Source: Candidatus Saccharimonadota bacterium (GTDB lineage: Bacteria; Patescibacteriota; Saccharimonadia; Saccharimonadales; Saccharimonadaceae). Taken from it: a DNA stretch of 64,000 nt. Below are positions 23,768 to 32,756 of the stretch, piece by piece. Location of the stretch: contig JAFWCN010000007.1 of the NCBI GenBank assembly GCA_017536895.1, positions 1-64,000 of the forward strand, given 5' to 3'. The notes below the pieces were generated by a model. The model had not been told where the DNA came from, did not search any database, and was given only the letters and a program-made list of their open reading frames with translations. Position numbers and translations under genes: made by a program. Every line of letters begins with the position of its first letter. Position 1 is the stretch's first letter.

Positions 23768-25357
23768 ATGGATAAATTATCGTTTGATGGGCCGGTAGTT
23801 TTGGCAGTCTTGGATGGGGTGGGGCTTGCACCTGATGCGGATGGAAATGCGGTATCTAAAGCACGCACGCCGTTTCTTGGTAATGCGGCAAAAAAATATC
23901 TACATGTAGCGCTTGATGCATCGGGTGAGGCAGTTGGTCTTGTTAATGGTCAGATGGGAAATTCTGAAGTTGGTCATAATACGATGGGGTGTGGTCAGGT
24001 GATTAAGCAGGGCATTGCACGGATAAATGAAGCTTTTGATACTGGTGAAGTGTTCGAATCGGTATCTTGGAAAGGGGCAGTATCTCGAATTGGTAGTGTG
24101 GGGACTTTACATTTTGCAGGGATTTTTTCGGATGGAGGAGTGCATAGTGATATTTCGCATTTGTTTAAGATGATTGGTCGGGCGTACGAGGAGGGGGTGA
24201 GAAAGATGCGAGTGCATGCGGTGTTTGATGGGCGAGACGTGCCACCGACTTCGGCGCTTGAATATATTAAACAATTCGAGGATTTTGCTTCGAAATTTGC
24301 TGATGCGGATATTAAAATAGCATCGGGTGGTGGAAGAATGGTATGCGTGGCTGACCGCTATGAGAACGATTGGAACGTAGTAAAAAGTGGATTTGATATG
24401 ATGAGGTGGGGAAAGGCGGATTATTATTTCCATTCGGCTGAGGAAGGTGTGTCGGCTTTACGACGAGAACATGCTGGTGTGCAAGATCAGAATTTGCCGG
24501 CATTTGTGATTGTAGACGATAATGAGAAGCCGGTGGGGACGATTGAGATTGGCGACGCATTGATTTATTTTGATTTTAGAGCGGATCGGGCGATAGAAAT
24601 AGCGCAGGCTTTTACCTACTTTGATTTTCCGTATTTCGAAAGAGGGAATTATTCACCGGACGATGTGTATTTTGTGGGGATGACGGAATATAATTCGGAT
24701 ACGCATGTGCCGGAACATAGGCTAGTGGAGCAAGTCGTGATTTCGGATACTTTGAATCAGTTCCTAAGCTCACACGAGGTGTCGCAATTCGCAGTGTCAG
24801 AAACGGTGAAATTCGGACATATCACTTATTATTTCAATGGTAATAGCTATGAGAAGGCGTCGGGTGAAGAGTTTTATCAAGTTGATTCTTATACGGAGCC
24901 GTTTGAAACGAGACCGTGGATGCGATGTGCGGAGATTACGGATGTTGCGATTTCGAATCTGGATAAGTATAAATTTGTGCGGTTGAATTATCCAGGTGGA
25001 GATATGGTGGGACATACGGCAGACATGAACGCAACGATTGTGGCGATGGAGGCGATCGATTTGTCGCTAGTGAGACTATATCAAAAGGTTCGAGAGCTAG
25101 GTGGGTGCTTGATTATCGTGGCGGACCATGGAAATGCGGAGGAGTTGTTGGATAATGAGGGGCGAGCTAAGACTGCGCATACGATAAATAAGGTACCCTG
25201 TATTATTTGTGATGATACGGTAAACCGTACGCGATATGAGTTGGCGCCGGTGGTTAATCCAGGGCTATCTAATATCGCTTCGACGATTTCAGTGTTGCTT
25301 GGTTTTGAGGATTATCCGAAGAGTTGGAATCAGCCATTGATTGAATCTAAAAACTAA
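23768..25357 (+). CDS. gpmI: 2,3-bisphosphoglycerate-independent phosphoglycerate mutase
   Basis: This glycolytic enzyme, dependent on two Mn2+ ions, converts 3-phosphoglycerate to 2-phosphoglycerate. The 529-aa product is the family length. It shows metal-site motifs 'VLDGVGLAP' (about residues 15-23), the catalytic serine loop 'GNSEVGHNTMG' (about 65-75) and 'VADHGNAEE' (about 454-462), in the alkaline-phosphatase-like fold. TATAAT (23756-23761) ends 6 nt before the ATG and no Shine-Dalgarno sequence is present, so the mRNA should be leaderless. The last codons form the left arm of palindromic element H. Confidence 0.95.
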   Translation: MDKLSFDGPVVLAVLDGVGLAPDADGNAVSKARTPFLGNAAKKYLHVALDASGEAVGLVNGQMGNSEVGHNTMGCGQVIKQGIARINEAFDTGEVFESVSWKGAVSRIGSVGTLHFAGIFSDGGVHSDISHLFKMIGRAYEEGVRKMRVHAVFDGRDVPPTSALEYIKQFEDFASKFADADIKIASGGGRMVCVADRYENDWNVVKSGFDMMRWGKADYYFHSAEEGVSALRREHAGVQDQNLPAFVIVDDNEKPVGTIEIGDALIYFDFRADRAIEIAQAFTYFDFPYFERGNYSPDDVYFVGMTEYNSDTHVPEHRLVEQVVISDTLNQFLSSHEVSQFAVSETVKFGHITYYFNGNSYEKASGEEFYQVDSYTEPFETRPWMRCAEITDVAISNLDKYKFVRLNYPGGDMVGHTADMNATIVAMEAIDLSLVRLYQKVRELGGCLIIVADHGNAEELLDNEGRAKTAHTINKVPCIICDDTVNRTRYELAPVVNPGLSNIASTISVLLGFEDYPKSWNQPLIESKN

Positions 25358-25405
25358 TTTTTATCGGGCAGTTTCAAATCGCTTCGAAGAATTAGTTTTT
25401 AGATT
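25344..25405. repeat. Palindromic element H at the convergent ends of gpmI and the next gene
   Basis: AATCTAAAAACTAATT (25344-25359) and AATTAGTTTTTAGATT (25390-25405) are a perfect 16-bp inverted repeat. The left arm contains the gpmI stop codon and the right arm contains the stop of the - strand gene. The 30-nt core (TTTATCGGGCAGTTTCAAATC...) matches the right flank of element E almost base for base. Confidence 0.75.
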
Positions 25406-26094
25406 TTAGAATAGTTATTCTTGTCTCTTAACATTTGTTCGAATAGGTTTACACTTTCGATTTCTAGGTTTTGCATGCTTTCATCTGTTGAGTCTATTGA
25501 TTGGGGGTGTTCGTAATAATAATTATTGTTGTTTTCGTCGGTGTATACTAATGATCCATAAGGGAATTCGCCTCCGTTTTCGATTCTTCTTAAATATCCT
25601 TCAGCACTACTACTGCTATCGATTTTTGCAAATTCGGGTATGTTGTTGACGTCCCCTTTTACGCCAGCCAAGGCAATACCATCACCGTAGGAACTACCAG
25701 ATTTCTCGTATATATAGCCTGTTACGTTTAGCTCGCTTGGGATTTTGATTTTTATACCCCATTCGCCGATATAAATATAATCTGCTGGGTTGATATCTGA
25801 TTCTGTGTTTTCGTTGATGATGATTTCTTCCTTTTCGGGTTGGTTGGCGAGTTGGTTTTGGAGGTCGGAGATTTGGTTGTTTAAATTCGATGCTTTTTGG
25901 TTGCCGTCAAGGTAAGCCCAGATGCCGAAGCCGATGCCACCGGCAGCAAGAAGAACCAAGAATAGAATTCCGATTATGAGGCCAGTTTTCTTTTTTGGTT
26001 TATCTTTAAAAACGATGTCACCACCAGGATTCATCGGTGTAGTCATTGGTGTCGGAGCTGGTGAAGTATTGTTAACTGTATTATTTGGTTGCAT
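25399..26094 (-). CDS. Bitopic membrane protein of unknown function
   Basis: The 231-aa protein has a proline-rich cytoplasmic N-terminus (about residues 1-36), one membrane helix ('TGLIIGILFLVLLAAGGIGFG', about 37-58), a short coiled coil (about 66-92, NLNNQISDLQNQLAN) and an extracytoplasmic domain (about 105-231). The helix and the preceding Lys-rich stop-transfer segment resemble those of the proteins at 28774 and 38524. The ATG has GGAAAGGAT upstream, and a TATAAT box lies on the - strand near 26125. Function unknown; surface-exposed role likely. Confidence 0.7.
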   Translation of the reverse strand: MQPNNTVNNTSPAPTPMTTPMNPGGDIVFKDKPKKKTGLIIGILFLVLLAAGGIGFGIWAYLDGNQKASNLNNQISDLQNQLANQPEKEEIIINENTESDINPADYIYIGEWGIKIKIPSELNVTGYIYEKSGSSYGDGIALAGVKGDVNNIPEFAKIDSSSSAEGYLRRIENGGEFPYGSLVYTDENNNNYYYEHPQSIDSTDESMQNLEIESVNLFEQMLRDKNNYSKI

Positions 26095-26164
26095 ATGATC
26101 CTTTCCGCTTATGCTTTTATTATAGCATAATTGTGATACAATTGAGGTAGAAAAGCGAGGTAAT

Positions 26165-27871
26165 ATGTTAAAAATAAAGAATCAGAAGCGTGACCCATTC
26201 GTTCCGCACATCAGTATATCAACACTATTTAATCTATCTAGTTTCAGACATTGGGATAGTGTTGTCGTCAATCAAAAAGAACTAGATTTTACGAGGCGAG
26301 AACTGAGTCGCGATCGACGGACTTTGGCGAAGGCGTTTTTGCAGTTGGGGGTTAAAAAAGGCGATATTATCTTGGTAGCTACTGGACGTAGTATGTATGA
26401 AAATGTGTTGATTTTTCTAGCAGCTAATCGGATTGGTGCGATTGTAAGTTTTCTAGATGAAAGAACACCACGTGATACTTTGGTCCACTATCTTGAGGAA
26501 TTTAAATCCAGTATTCTGATTACATATAAATTTAACGATAAACGAATCAAAGATTTAAAGCGAGACGTAAAGACTTTGAAGTATGTAATCAATATGGATG
26601 GGCGAACAGTTGATGAAGCTGGACCGGATGACGAGCAGGAGGAAGATATTGAATTTTCGGCACTTGATGGATTTTGGTTGGGCAAACAAACTATTGGTAA
26701 AATTGCAGAAAAGCATCATGGTTATGTGCCGCGACATCCTTTTTCGGGCAATCGTGAAGCTCTAATTACTTTTACTTCAGGCTCTACTTCGGGTCCGAAG
26801 CCGATGGTCTTTACTAATAAAGCTTTGATTGCTTCGGCGATATATTCAAAGGTGGCGTCTGACGTGAAAATGTGGGATAAGGAGCTTCATACTTGGATGG
26901 ACTATGTGAAACTGGATTGTCCTTATGGACTAGTGGTGTCGACACTCGCGCCGATTTGTGGTGGTGGTGAAGTGATTATGACTTCGGATATTGATGATAG
27001 CAACATTAATTATTATCTGAACAAGAACCCTAATACGATTTTTGGCGTACCAACTTTACTAGAGGCTCTACCGAAGGTAATTAAAGAAGACACTGATATT
27101 TCGGAGCTCAAGATGTTTGCATCGGGTGGTGAGAGGCTAGAAAAATCCGCTTCGCTTGCGGCTTTGGACTTTTTTAAATCACGTGGACTAAAGAACGTTA
27201 AAATTAGTAATGGTTACGGTGTGGGTGAAGCGCTTGGGTTGATCTCAACTGCTGTTGGTAACCGTACTTATAATCCTGATTCGGTCGGACAAGTACCGGC
27301 TGGTGTTCATGTAATGGTGCTTGATTCAGAGACTGGTGAGGAACTAGATTTTGGCAAAACCGGAGAGTTGTATGTGACTGGAAAACATATACTAAGCCGT
27401 TATTATAATCGTCCGGAACTTACAGATGAGAAACTAATTACAGTGAAAGGTCGTAAGTTTGTAAAAACCGGTGATCTAGCATATGTGTCTGAGACTGGAT
27501 TTGTTACTTTAGTAGGAAGGGCAACGTTCTTTATCAACAATTTGCCAGCGAAAGTTTACTATGAAGTGGTGAGAATGGCGGTGTCAAAGTCTGAATTAGT
27601 TAAGAAGTGTTATGTTGTGAAGGGGCCGGATGCTAAATTGGGGCTTGCGGCATATGCTTTTGTGGTGACTCAAGAAGGGGTTGGACATAATAATGAGATT
27701 AGGCGCGCTATTTCGAAGAAAGCTACCGAGCCATTTAGTCTCGGTAAAAGAAGAATGACTTTGAAATCTTATGAAATACCGCGTAAAGTCGTATTCCTTG
27801 ATGATTTGCCTTTGACTAGGACCAATAAGACTGATTTTAGAAAACTTGAAAAAATGGCGCGCGAGATGTAG
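26165..27871 (+). CDS. AMP-forming acyl-CoA synthetase/ligase-like enzyme
   Basis: The 568-aa protein of the ANL superfamily activates a carboxylate with ATP to an acyl-adenylate. Visible motifs: the phosphate loop 'TFTSGSTSGPKPMVF' (about residues 200-214), the adenine site 'NGYGVGEALGL' (about 351-361), and 'GELYVTGKHILSRYYNRPE' followed by 'KTGDLA' (about 399-440). Substrate unknown; fatty acid or hydroxy acid activation is possible. galU follows after 12 nt, so a shared role in envelope lipid or sugar chemistry is conceivable. The CGAGG site before the ATG is weak. Confidence 0.85.
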   Translation: MLKIKNQKRDPFVPHISISTLFNLSSFRHWDSVVVNQKELDFTRRELSRDRRTLAKAFLQLGVKKGDIILVATGRSMYENVLIFLAANRIGAIVSFLDERTPRDTLVHYLEEFKSSILITYKFNDKRIKDLKRDVKTLKYVINMDGRTVDEAGPDDEQEEDIEFSALDGFWLGKQTIGKIAEKHHGYVPRHPFSGNREALITFTSGSTSGPKPMVFTNKALIASAIYSKVASDVKMWDKELHTWMDYVKLDCPYGLVVSTLAPICGGGEVIMTSDIDDSNINYYLNKNPNTIFGVPTLLEALPKVIKEDTDISELKMFASGGERLEKSASLAALDFFKSRGLKNVKISNGYGVGEALGLISTAVGNRTYNPDSVGQVPAGVHVMVLDSETGEELDFGKTGELYVTGKHILSRYYNRPELTDEKLITVKGRKFVKTGDLAYVSETGFVTLVGRATFFINNLPAKVYYEVVRMAVSKSELVKKCYVVKGPDAKLGLAAYAFVVTQEGVGHNNEIRRAISKKATEPFSLGKRRMTLKSYEIPRKVVFLDDLPLTRTNKTDFRKLEKMAREM

Positions 27872-27883
27872 AATAGGTGTATT

Positions 27884-28714
27884 ATGATTACAAAAGCTAT
27901 TATACCGGTAGCGGGTTGGGGCACTAGGCGTTTACCGATTACTAAAATTATTGAAAAATCAATGTTGCCAGTTGGCAACCGTCCGCTAGTTGATTATTCA
28001 GTGCAAGAATTAATTGCGGCTGGGGTGAAAGATATCTACATGGTGATATCGAATGTTGAGCCATGCCAAGTTTTGGAGTTTTATAAAGACAATTTGGCTT
28101 TGAATCAATATTTGATTGACCGTGGCAAGGAAGATAGATTAGAACTCGCTAAGACTTTGCCGGATGATGTAACAATTCACTATACGGTGCAAGATCCGGC
28201 TAGTAAATATGGAACAGCGGTGCCGATTGCAATGGTGGTGGAAGAATATAATATCGATGAACCGGTATTGGTGTTTATGGGTGATGATTTTGTATGGAAT
28301 CCAGGTGGAGAATCGGCTGCAGAATCCTTAATAAAATCTGTTGACGGGAAAACTGAATCTTCAATTTTGGGAGTTGAGATTGATAAGAGTAAGGTTGAAA
28401 AATATGGGGTATTATCTGTGGAAGATGGCAAACTTGTGAATGTAGTAGAAAAACCTACTCCAGAGGAAGCTCCTTCGAATTTGATTAATGTATCTAAGTA
28501 TATAATGTCACCGGATTTACTGCAGAAAATTGTAAAATATGTAGCAGAAAATGATTTTGGTCCAAAAGATCAAGAGTATATGGTGACTGACCCAATTGAT
28601 GAATACATAAAAGAAGGTGGCGTAATGAATGTTGCTACCACTAAGGGTGAATATTTGGATGGCGGTTCAGTTGAGGGTTGGTTGCACGCAAATAATGTAG
28701 TTTGTAGTAAATAA
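27884..28714 (+). CDS. galU: UTP-glucose-1-phosphate uridylyltransferase
   Basis: It makes UDP-glucose from UTP and glucose-1-phosphate, a precursor of surface glycans. The 276-aa length fits bacterial GalU. The nucleotidyltransferase signature 'IPVAGWGTRRLPITK' (residues 6-20) and 'EKSMLPVGNRPLVDYSVQEL' follow the family. 'FMGDDFVW' carries the metal-binding Asp, and 'VEKPTPEEAPSNLINVSKYI' is the C-terminal sugar-site segment. It probably shares a transcript with the upstream ligase. Confidence 0.93.
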   Translation: MITKAIIPVAGWGTRRLPITKIIEKSMLPVGNRPLVDYSVQELIAAGVKDIYMVISNVEPCQVLEFYKDNLALNQYLIDRGKEDRLELAKTLPDDVTIHYTVQDPASKYGTAVPIAMVVEEYNIDEPVLVFMGDDFVWNPGGESAAESLIKSVDGKTESSILGVEIDKSKVEKYGVLSVEDGKLVNVVEKPTPEEAPSNLINVSKYIMSPDLLQKIVKYVAENDFGPKDQEYMVTDPIDEYIKEGGVMNVATTKGEYLDGGSVEGWLHANNVVCSK

Positions 28715-28773
28715 TAATTTATTCCTGAAGCTTTCTTTGTAGTATAATAAAAAGTATAAACGGAAAGGATTAT

Positions 28774-29370
28774 ATGCAACAACATGAGAATAGTTCATCT
28801 ACGGTTGATATGCCAATACCTGGATCAACTAATACGTCGCCAAAAACAGAGAATGATGAATTATCGAAGGATGATTCGAAAAAGAGAAAAGGTCTTGTTA
28901 TTGGGGTAGTGTTGTTCGTTATTCTTGCAGTTTTTGGCATTGGATTTGGAGTACTGGCGATTATTCAAAATAAGCAGCAAGGTGCTGAGACTGGTCATTG
29001 GTACGGTAAGCCAGTTTCTGCCGACGAGATTAGTAGTATTGATATTGTATACAATGATGGTAAAGACCATGTGCAGGTAACAGATGAGTTCATCTATTAT
29101 TATGCCTATAATGATGAAGGGAATTTATACGAAGGTTCTTCAGAAACTATCGAGACAGATACTTCTTCTATTATGAAGTATGTTTTTGAAAATGATTTAC
29201 AATATTTGAATGATGAAAATGTGCCTAATGGTAATAAGTGGTCGATTACGGTATATGCTCCGGGGGTTAGTAGCGCGGATTTTGGATACGGCAGGCAACC
29301 AGAATGGTTTGATGAAATTTTAGAGTTGCTGAATGTAGATAAGTATGGCTATCGTTACAAAGAAGACTAA
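28774..29370 (+). CDS. Bitopic membrane protein of unknown function
   Basis: The 198-aa protein has a polar N-terminus of about 40 residues ending in a basic cluster (DDSKKRK), one membrane helix ('GLVIGVVLFVILAVFGIGFG', about 41-62) and an acidic, tyrosine-rich extracytoplasmic domain of about 130 residues. The helix is clearly like that of the 25399-26094 protein. A TATAAT box (near 28744) and GGAAAGGAT lie upstream of the ATG. It precedes the CIRCE-controlled clp genes but is not part of that unit. No known domain. Confidence 0.7.
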   Translation: MQQHENSSSTVDMPIPGSTNTSPKTENDELSKDDSKKRKGLVIGVVLFVILAVFGIGFGVLAIIQNKQQGAETGHWYGKPVSADEISSIDIVYNDGKDHVQVTDEFIYYYAYNDEGNLYEGSSETIETDTSSIMKYVFENDLQYLNDENVPNGNKWSITVYAPGVSSADFGYGRQPEWFDEILELLNVDKYGYRYKED

Positions 29371-29392
29371 TTATAAAGAGAAAAATGGCTTA

Positions 29393-29430
29393 TTAGCACT
29401 CTTGACATGAGAGTGCTAATTATGTATAAT
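29393..29430 (+). promoter_or_regulatory. CIRCE operator with embedded promoter for clpC-clpP
   Basis: TTAGCACTC (29393-29401), N9, GAGTGCTAA (29411-29419) is a perfect CIRCE element, the binding site of the heat-shock repressor HrcA. The spacer itself is TTGACATGA, giving a consensus -35 (29402-29407), followed after 17 bp by TATAAT (29425-29430). HrcA binding would cover the -35 box. Confidence 0.95.
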
Positions 29431-29439
29431 GGGGGTATT

Positions 29440-31908
29440 ATGCAGGAAGAATTTAGTGAAATAATGAAGAAGTTATCCGAGAACGCTAGATTTGCGTTAC
29501 AGAAATCGGATTATTATAGTAAGAGGTATAATAATGGTTATATGGGGACAGAGCACCTGCTGCTTGGAATAATGTCGATGGACAATTCGACTGGTGCGAA
29601 AATGTTAAGGGAGGAAGGCGTGACGGTAGAGGAGGTTGAAAAAGCTCTGAACAAAGTTGCGGTTGAAGTGCCAGGGAGTGATATGGCAATGATGTCTCTA
29701 TCGGAAGCGGTGATTTTGACTCTTAGAATGGCACAGAATTATACCAAAGAGCAAGGACTGACCGTAATTGGGACAGAACATATATTGTATGCAATTCTTT
29801 CTCAACCGAATTCTCGGGCGTCTTTGATTTTGAATGGTTTGAAGGTGGATAACGACAAGGTATTAGAAGAAATCGAAAACCTGGTGGAAGAACAGACTAA
29901 GGACGAAAAACTGAAAGCGGAAAAAGCTAAATATATGAACAAGAAACAGTTGAGGTTTTTGTCGCGTTATGGGAAAGATTTAACTGAAGAAGCAAAGCAA
30001 GGACGGCTTGACACGGTAATCGGGCGTGAGAATGAAATTGAAAGAGTAGTGACGGTGCTTTCGCGTCGGACAAAATCTAATCCGGTGTTAATTGGCGAGG
30101 CGGGTGTAGGAAAGACAGCGATTGTGGAGGGGCTTGCTACTAGAATTGTCAAGAATGAGGTGCCAGGCTCTTTGATTGGGAAACATATTTGGCAAGTAGA
30201 CTTGTCTTCGCTGGTTGCTGGAACGAAATTCCGTGGTGAATTTGAAGAAAGAATTAAGGGTGTAATTGAAGAAGCGACTGGTGACGATTCGGTTTTATTA
30301 TTTATTGACGAGCTACATTTGCTAGCGGGAGCTGGTTCATCGGAAGGTTCGATGGATGCGGCGAACATTTTGAAGCCGGCGCTTGCTCGAAATTCGATTA
30401 ATCTGATTGGTGCAACTACTTTGGATGAATATCGAAAATCAATTGAAAAAGATAAAGCGCTTTCACGCCGTTTTCAGACGGTGATGGTAGAAGAACCTTC
30501 TGCTGCGGTGACACTAAGGATTCTAAAAGGAATTAAAAAACACTATGAGGAACATCACGGAGTAATTATCCCGGACGCCTGTCTTGAAACGGCGATTACA
30601 ATGGGACAAAGATACATTAATGATAGATTTATGCCGGATAAGGTGATTGATATTATCGATGAAGCATCAGCGATTTGTAAAGTTGCGGCGGATAAAAAGG
30701 GTGGTGGAAAATATAAGAAACTAAAAATTGAGAAATCGATGTTAGAAGGAAAAATTGAATCGGCGGCTGAGGCAGAAGATTATGAAAAGGCTGCTGGCTA
30801 TAAGACTGAGCTGGCAAGACTCGAGAAGGAAATAAAGAAACTGGAAAAGGCTGGTGTGAAGGAGACTGCAAACCCGAAATTGACAGAAGAGCATTTGGCG
30901 ACGGCGGTATCGCTCAAAACTGGTATTCCAGTATCGAAAGTACATGGTTCAGAAATGAAGATGCTACTCGGGCTTGAGGATGAGCTAGAGAAATCAATTA
31001 TTGGCCAAGACGAGGCGGTGAAGGCGGTATCTAAAGCGATTCGTAGAGGACGCTCAGGTATTGCAGATTCTCGTAGGCCGATTGGTTCGTTCTTGTTTAT
31101 GGGCCCGACGGGTGTGGGCAAAACGGAACTTGCTAGAGTAATTGCGCGAGAAGTATTTGGTGGCGAGAATGCCTTAGTGAAGATTGATATGTCGGAATTT
31201 GGTGAGAAGCATAACGTATCGAGACTCGTCGGTGCGCCGGCCGGTTATATTGGTTATGATGACGGTGGTAAACTAACTGAAGCAGTGCGAAGAAAGCCAT
31301 ATTCAGTGATTTTGTTTGACGAGATCGAGAAGGCGCATCCGGATGTATTTAATTTGCTTTTGCAAATTTTGGAGGACGGCGTATTGACGGATGGTCAAGG
31401 TAGTAAAATAAAGTTTAATAATACAATTGTGATTTTGACTTCGAACCTAGGGTCGGCAGATATGTATAGAGAATCGGAGCTTGGATTTACGGCAAAAACT
31501 GCAAAGGACAAGAAAGCGTTGGCGGAGGAATATGAAGAAAACAAATCCTATGCGATGAAGGCTTTGCGTAAAGTAATGCGACCAGAACTGATTAACCGGT
31601 TGGATAACATTTCGGTGTTCCATGCTTTGACAAGAAAAGACGTAGAGAGGATATTTGACAATTTGATTGATGATTTGAGAAAACGTTTGGCAACGAAGGG
31701 GATTGGAATCAAGATTGATGATTCAGCGAAGAATTATTTGATTGAAAAAGGCTATGATCCGAAGAATGGAGCAAGACCGCTTAGGCGTTGTATTGAGGAC
31801 GGAGTGGAATCATTACTTTCGGAGGATATTATTGCAGGAAAATTAGTAAAAGGTGATATTCCGGTATTGAAACTAAGTGGTAAAAAGTTAAAGTTAGTAA
31901 AGGAGTAA
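29440..31908 (+). CDS. clpC: ATP-dependent Clp protease ATP-binding subunit ClpC
   Basis: This HSP100 unfoldase feeds proteins to ClpP. In the 822-aa product the N domain has two Clp-N repeats (about residues 5-145). AAA-1 carries Walker A 'GEAGVGKTA' (about 220-228). The middle segment contains a UVR-type motif ('YEKAAGYKTELARLEKEIKK', about 447-466), which marks ClpC rather than ClpA/B. AAA-2 carries 'GPTGVGKTE' (about 551-559). The start at 29440 is only 9 nt from the -10 box, with GGGGG in between. An upstream TTG start would lie inside the CIRCE. Heat-shock control by HrcA follows from the perfect CIRCE. Confidence 0.96.
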   Translation: MQEEFSEIMKKLSENARFALQKSDYYSKRYNNGYMGTEHLLLGIMSMDNSTGAKMLREEGVTVEEVEKALNKVAVEVPGSDMAMMSLSEAVILTLRMAQNYTKEQGLTVIGTEHILYAILSQPNSRASLILNGLKVDNDKVLEEIENLVEEQTKDEKLKAEKAKYMNKKQLRFLSRYGKDLTEEAKQGRLDTVIGRENEIERVVTVLSRRTKSNPVLIGEAGVGKTAIVEGLATRIVKNEVPGSLIGKHIWQVDLSSLVAGTKFRGEFEERIKGVIEEATGDDSVLLFIDELHLLAGAGSSEGSMDAANILKPALARNSINLIGATTLDEYRKSIEKDKALSRRFQTVMVEEPSAAVTLRILKGIKKHYEEHHGVIIPDACLETAITMGQRYINDRFMPDKVIDIIDEASAICKVAADKKGGGKYKKLKIEKSMLEGKIESAAEAEDYEKAAGYKTELARLEKEIKKLEKAGVKETANPKLTEEHLATAVSLKTGIPVSKVHGSEMKMLLGLEDELEKSIIGQDEAVKAVSKAIRRGRSGIADSRRPIGSFLFMGPTGVGKTELARVIAREVFGGENALVKIDMSEFGEKHNVSRLVGAPAGYIGYDDGGKLTEAVRRKPYSVILFDEIEKAHPDVFNLLLQILEDGVLTDGQGSKIKFNNTIVILTSNLGSADMYRESELGFTAKTAKDKKALAEEYEENKSYAMKALRKVMRPELINRLDNISVFHALTRKDVERIFDNLIDDLRKRLATKGIGIKIDDSAKNYLIEKGYDPKNGARPLRRCIEDGVESLLSEDIIAGKLVKGDIPVLKLSGKKLKLVKE

Positions 31909-31911
31909 AAT

Positions 31912-32496
31912 ATGACAAAGAATTATTTAGTGCCAACTGTGGTAGAAGAAACCAACAAGGGCGAGAGGGCTTATGATATTTATTCGAGGCTTCTTAACGA
32001 TAGAATTGTGTTTCTTGGTGAAGATGTGAATTCACATACGGCAAATCTGGTGATTGCGCAGCTACTATATCTCGCGCATGAAGATTCGAAAAAACCAATT
32101 AAACTTTATATTAATTCGCCGGGCGGGTCAGTATATGATGGACTTGCGATTATTGATACGATGAATTATATTGAGCCGGATGTGGAAACGATTGGGATTG
32201 GGCTTCAGGCTTCGATGGGCGCGATGCTGTTGTCGTCGGGCGCGAAGGGTAAGAGATACTGTTTGCCAAATTCGAGGATTATGATTCATCAGCCGTCATC
32301 TGGAACGGAAGGTAAAATTACCGATCAAGAGATTATGCTTAGAGAAGGTGTGTTTTTGAAAAAACGCTTAGCTGAGATTTTTGCGAAAAATACTGGTAAG
32401 GATTTGAAGCAGGTTGAAAAAGACATGGATCGCGATAACTGGATGAGTGCGGAAGAAGCGAAGAAATACGGTATTATTGACGAAATAATTATGTAG
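31912..32496 (+). CDS. clpP: ATP-dependent Clp protease proteolytic subunit
   Basis: This serine protease forms the tetradecameric chamber of the Clp protease. The 194-aa length is typical. The triad is visible: Ser in '[14 protein letters not shown]' (about residue 101), His in '[10 protein letters not shown]' (about 126) and Asp in '[14 protein letters not shown]' (about 175). It begins 3 nt after clpC, so ClpC and ClpP are co-produced under the same CIRCE promoter. The ribosome binding site AAAGGAG is within the clpC end. Confidence 0.96.
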   Translation: MTKNYLVPTVVEETNKGERAYDIYSRLLNDRIVFLGEDVNSHTANLVIAQLLYLAHEDSKKPIKLYINSPGGSVYDGLAIIDTMNYIEPDVETIGIGLQASMGAMLLSSGAKGKRYCLPNSRIMIHQPSSGTEGKITDQEIMLREGVFLKKRLAEIFAKNTGKDLKQVEKDMDRDNWMSAEEAKKYGIIDEIIM

Positions 32497-32499
32497 GGG

Positions 32500-32695
32500 G
32501 TTGCTTTTAGGTTTATACTGTGCTACCTTGATGGCGGGTTGGCTGTGGAGTTTAATGGTTGATTTGACCGAAGTAACTGCAAGCGCAGTACGAATCGTCC
32601 TGAAAAGGCGTAAAGACCGCCATAGCAAAAAATCTAGTCGGTAAGACCGACTAGACAAAACCCCGAAAAGCGTTTCATGGAGCGCTTTTCTTATG
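32500..32695 (+). ncRNA. Structured region downstream of clpP, possible 3' UTR-derived RNA
   Basis: This 260-bp gap contains nested complementarity (GCTA...TGGCGG near 32520-32541 with CCGCCATAGC near 32619-32628), then the hairpin CTAGTCGGT-AAG-ACCGACTAG (about 32635-32655), then a terminator AAAAGCG...CGCTTTTC (about 32667-32692). No coding potential was found. It matches no RNA family I can name. It may simply be a structured clpP 3' UTR with a terminator. Confidence 0.4.
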
Positions 32696-32756
32696 TTTTG
32701 ATTATAGCATTAATTGGTGAATTAGTCCATAAGTATCATATGATATAATTGAGAAT

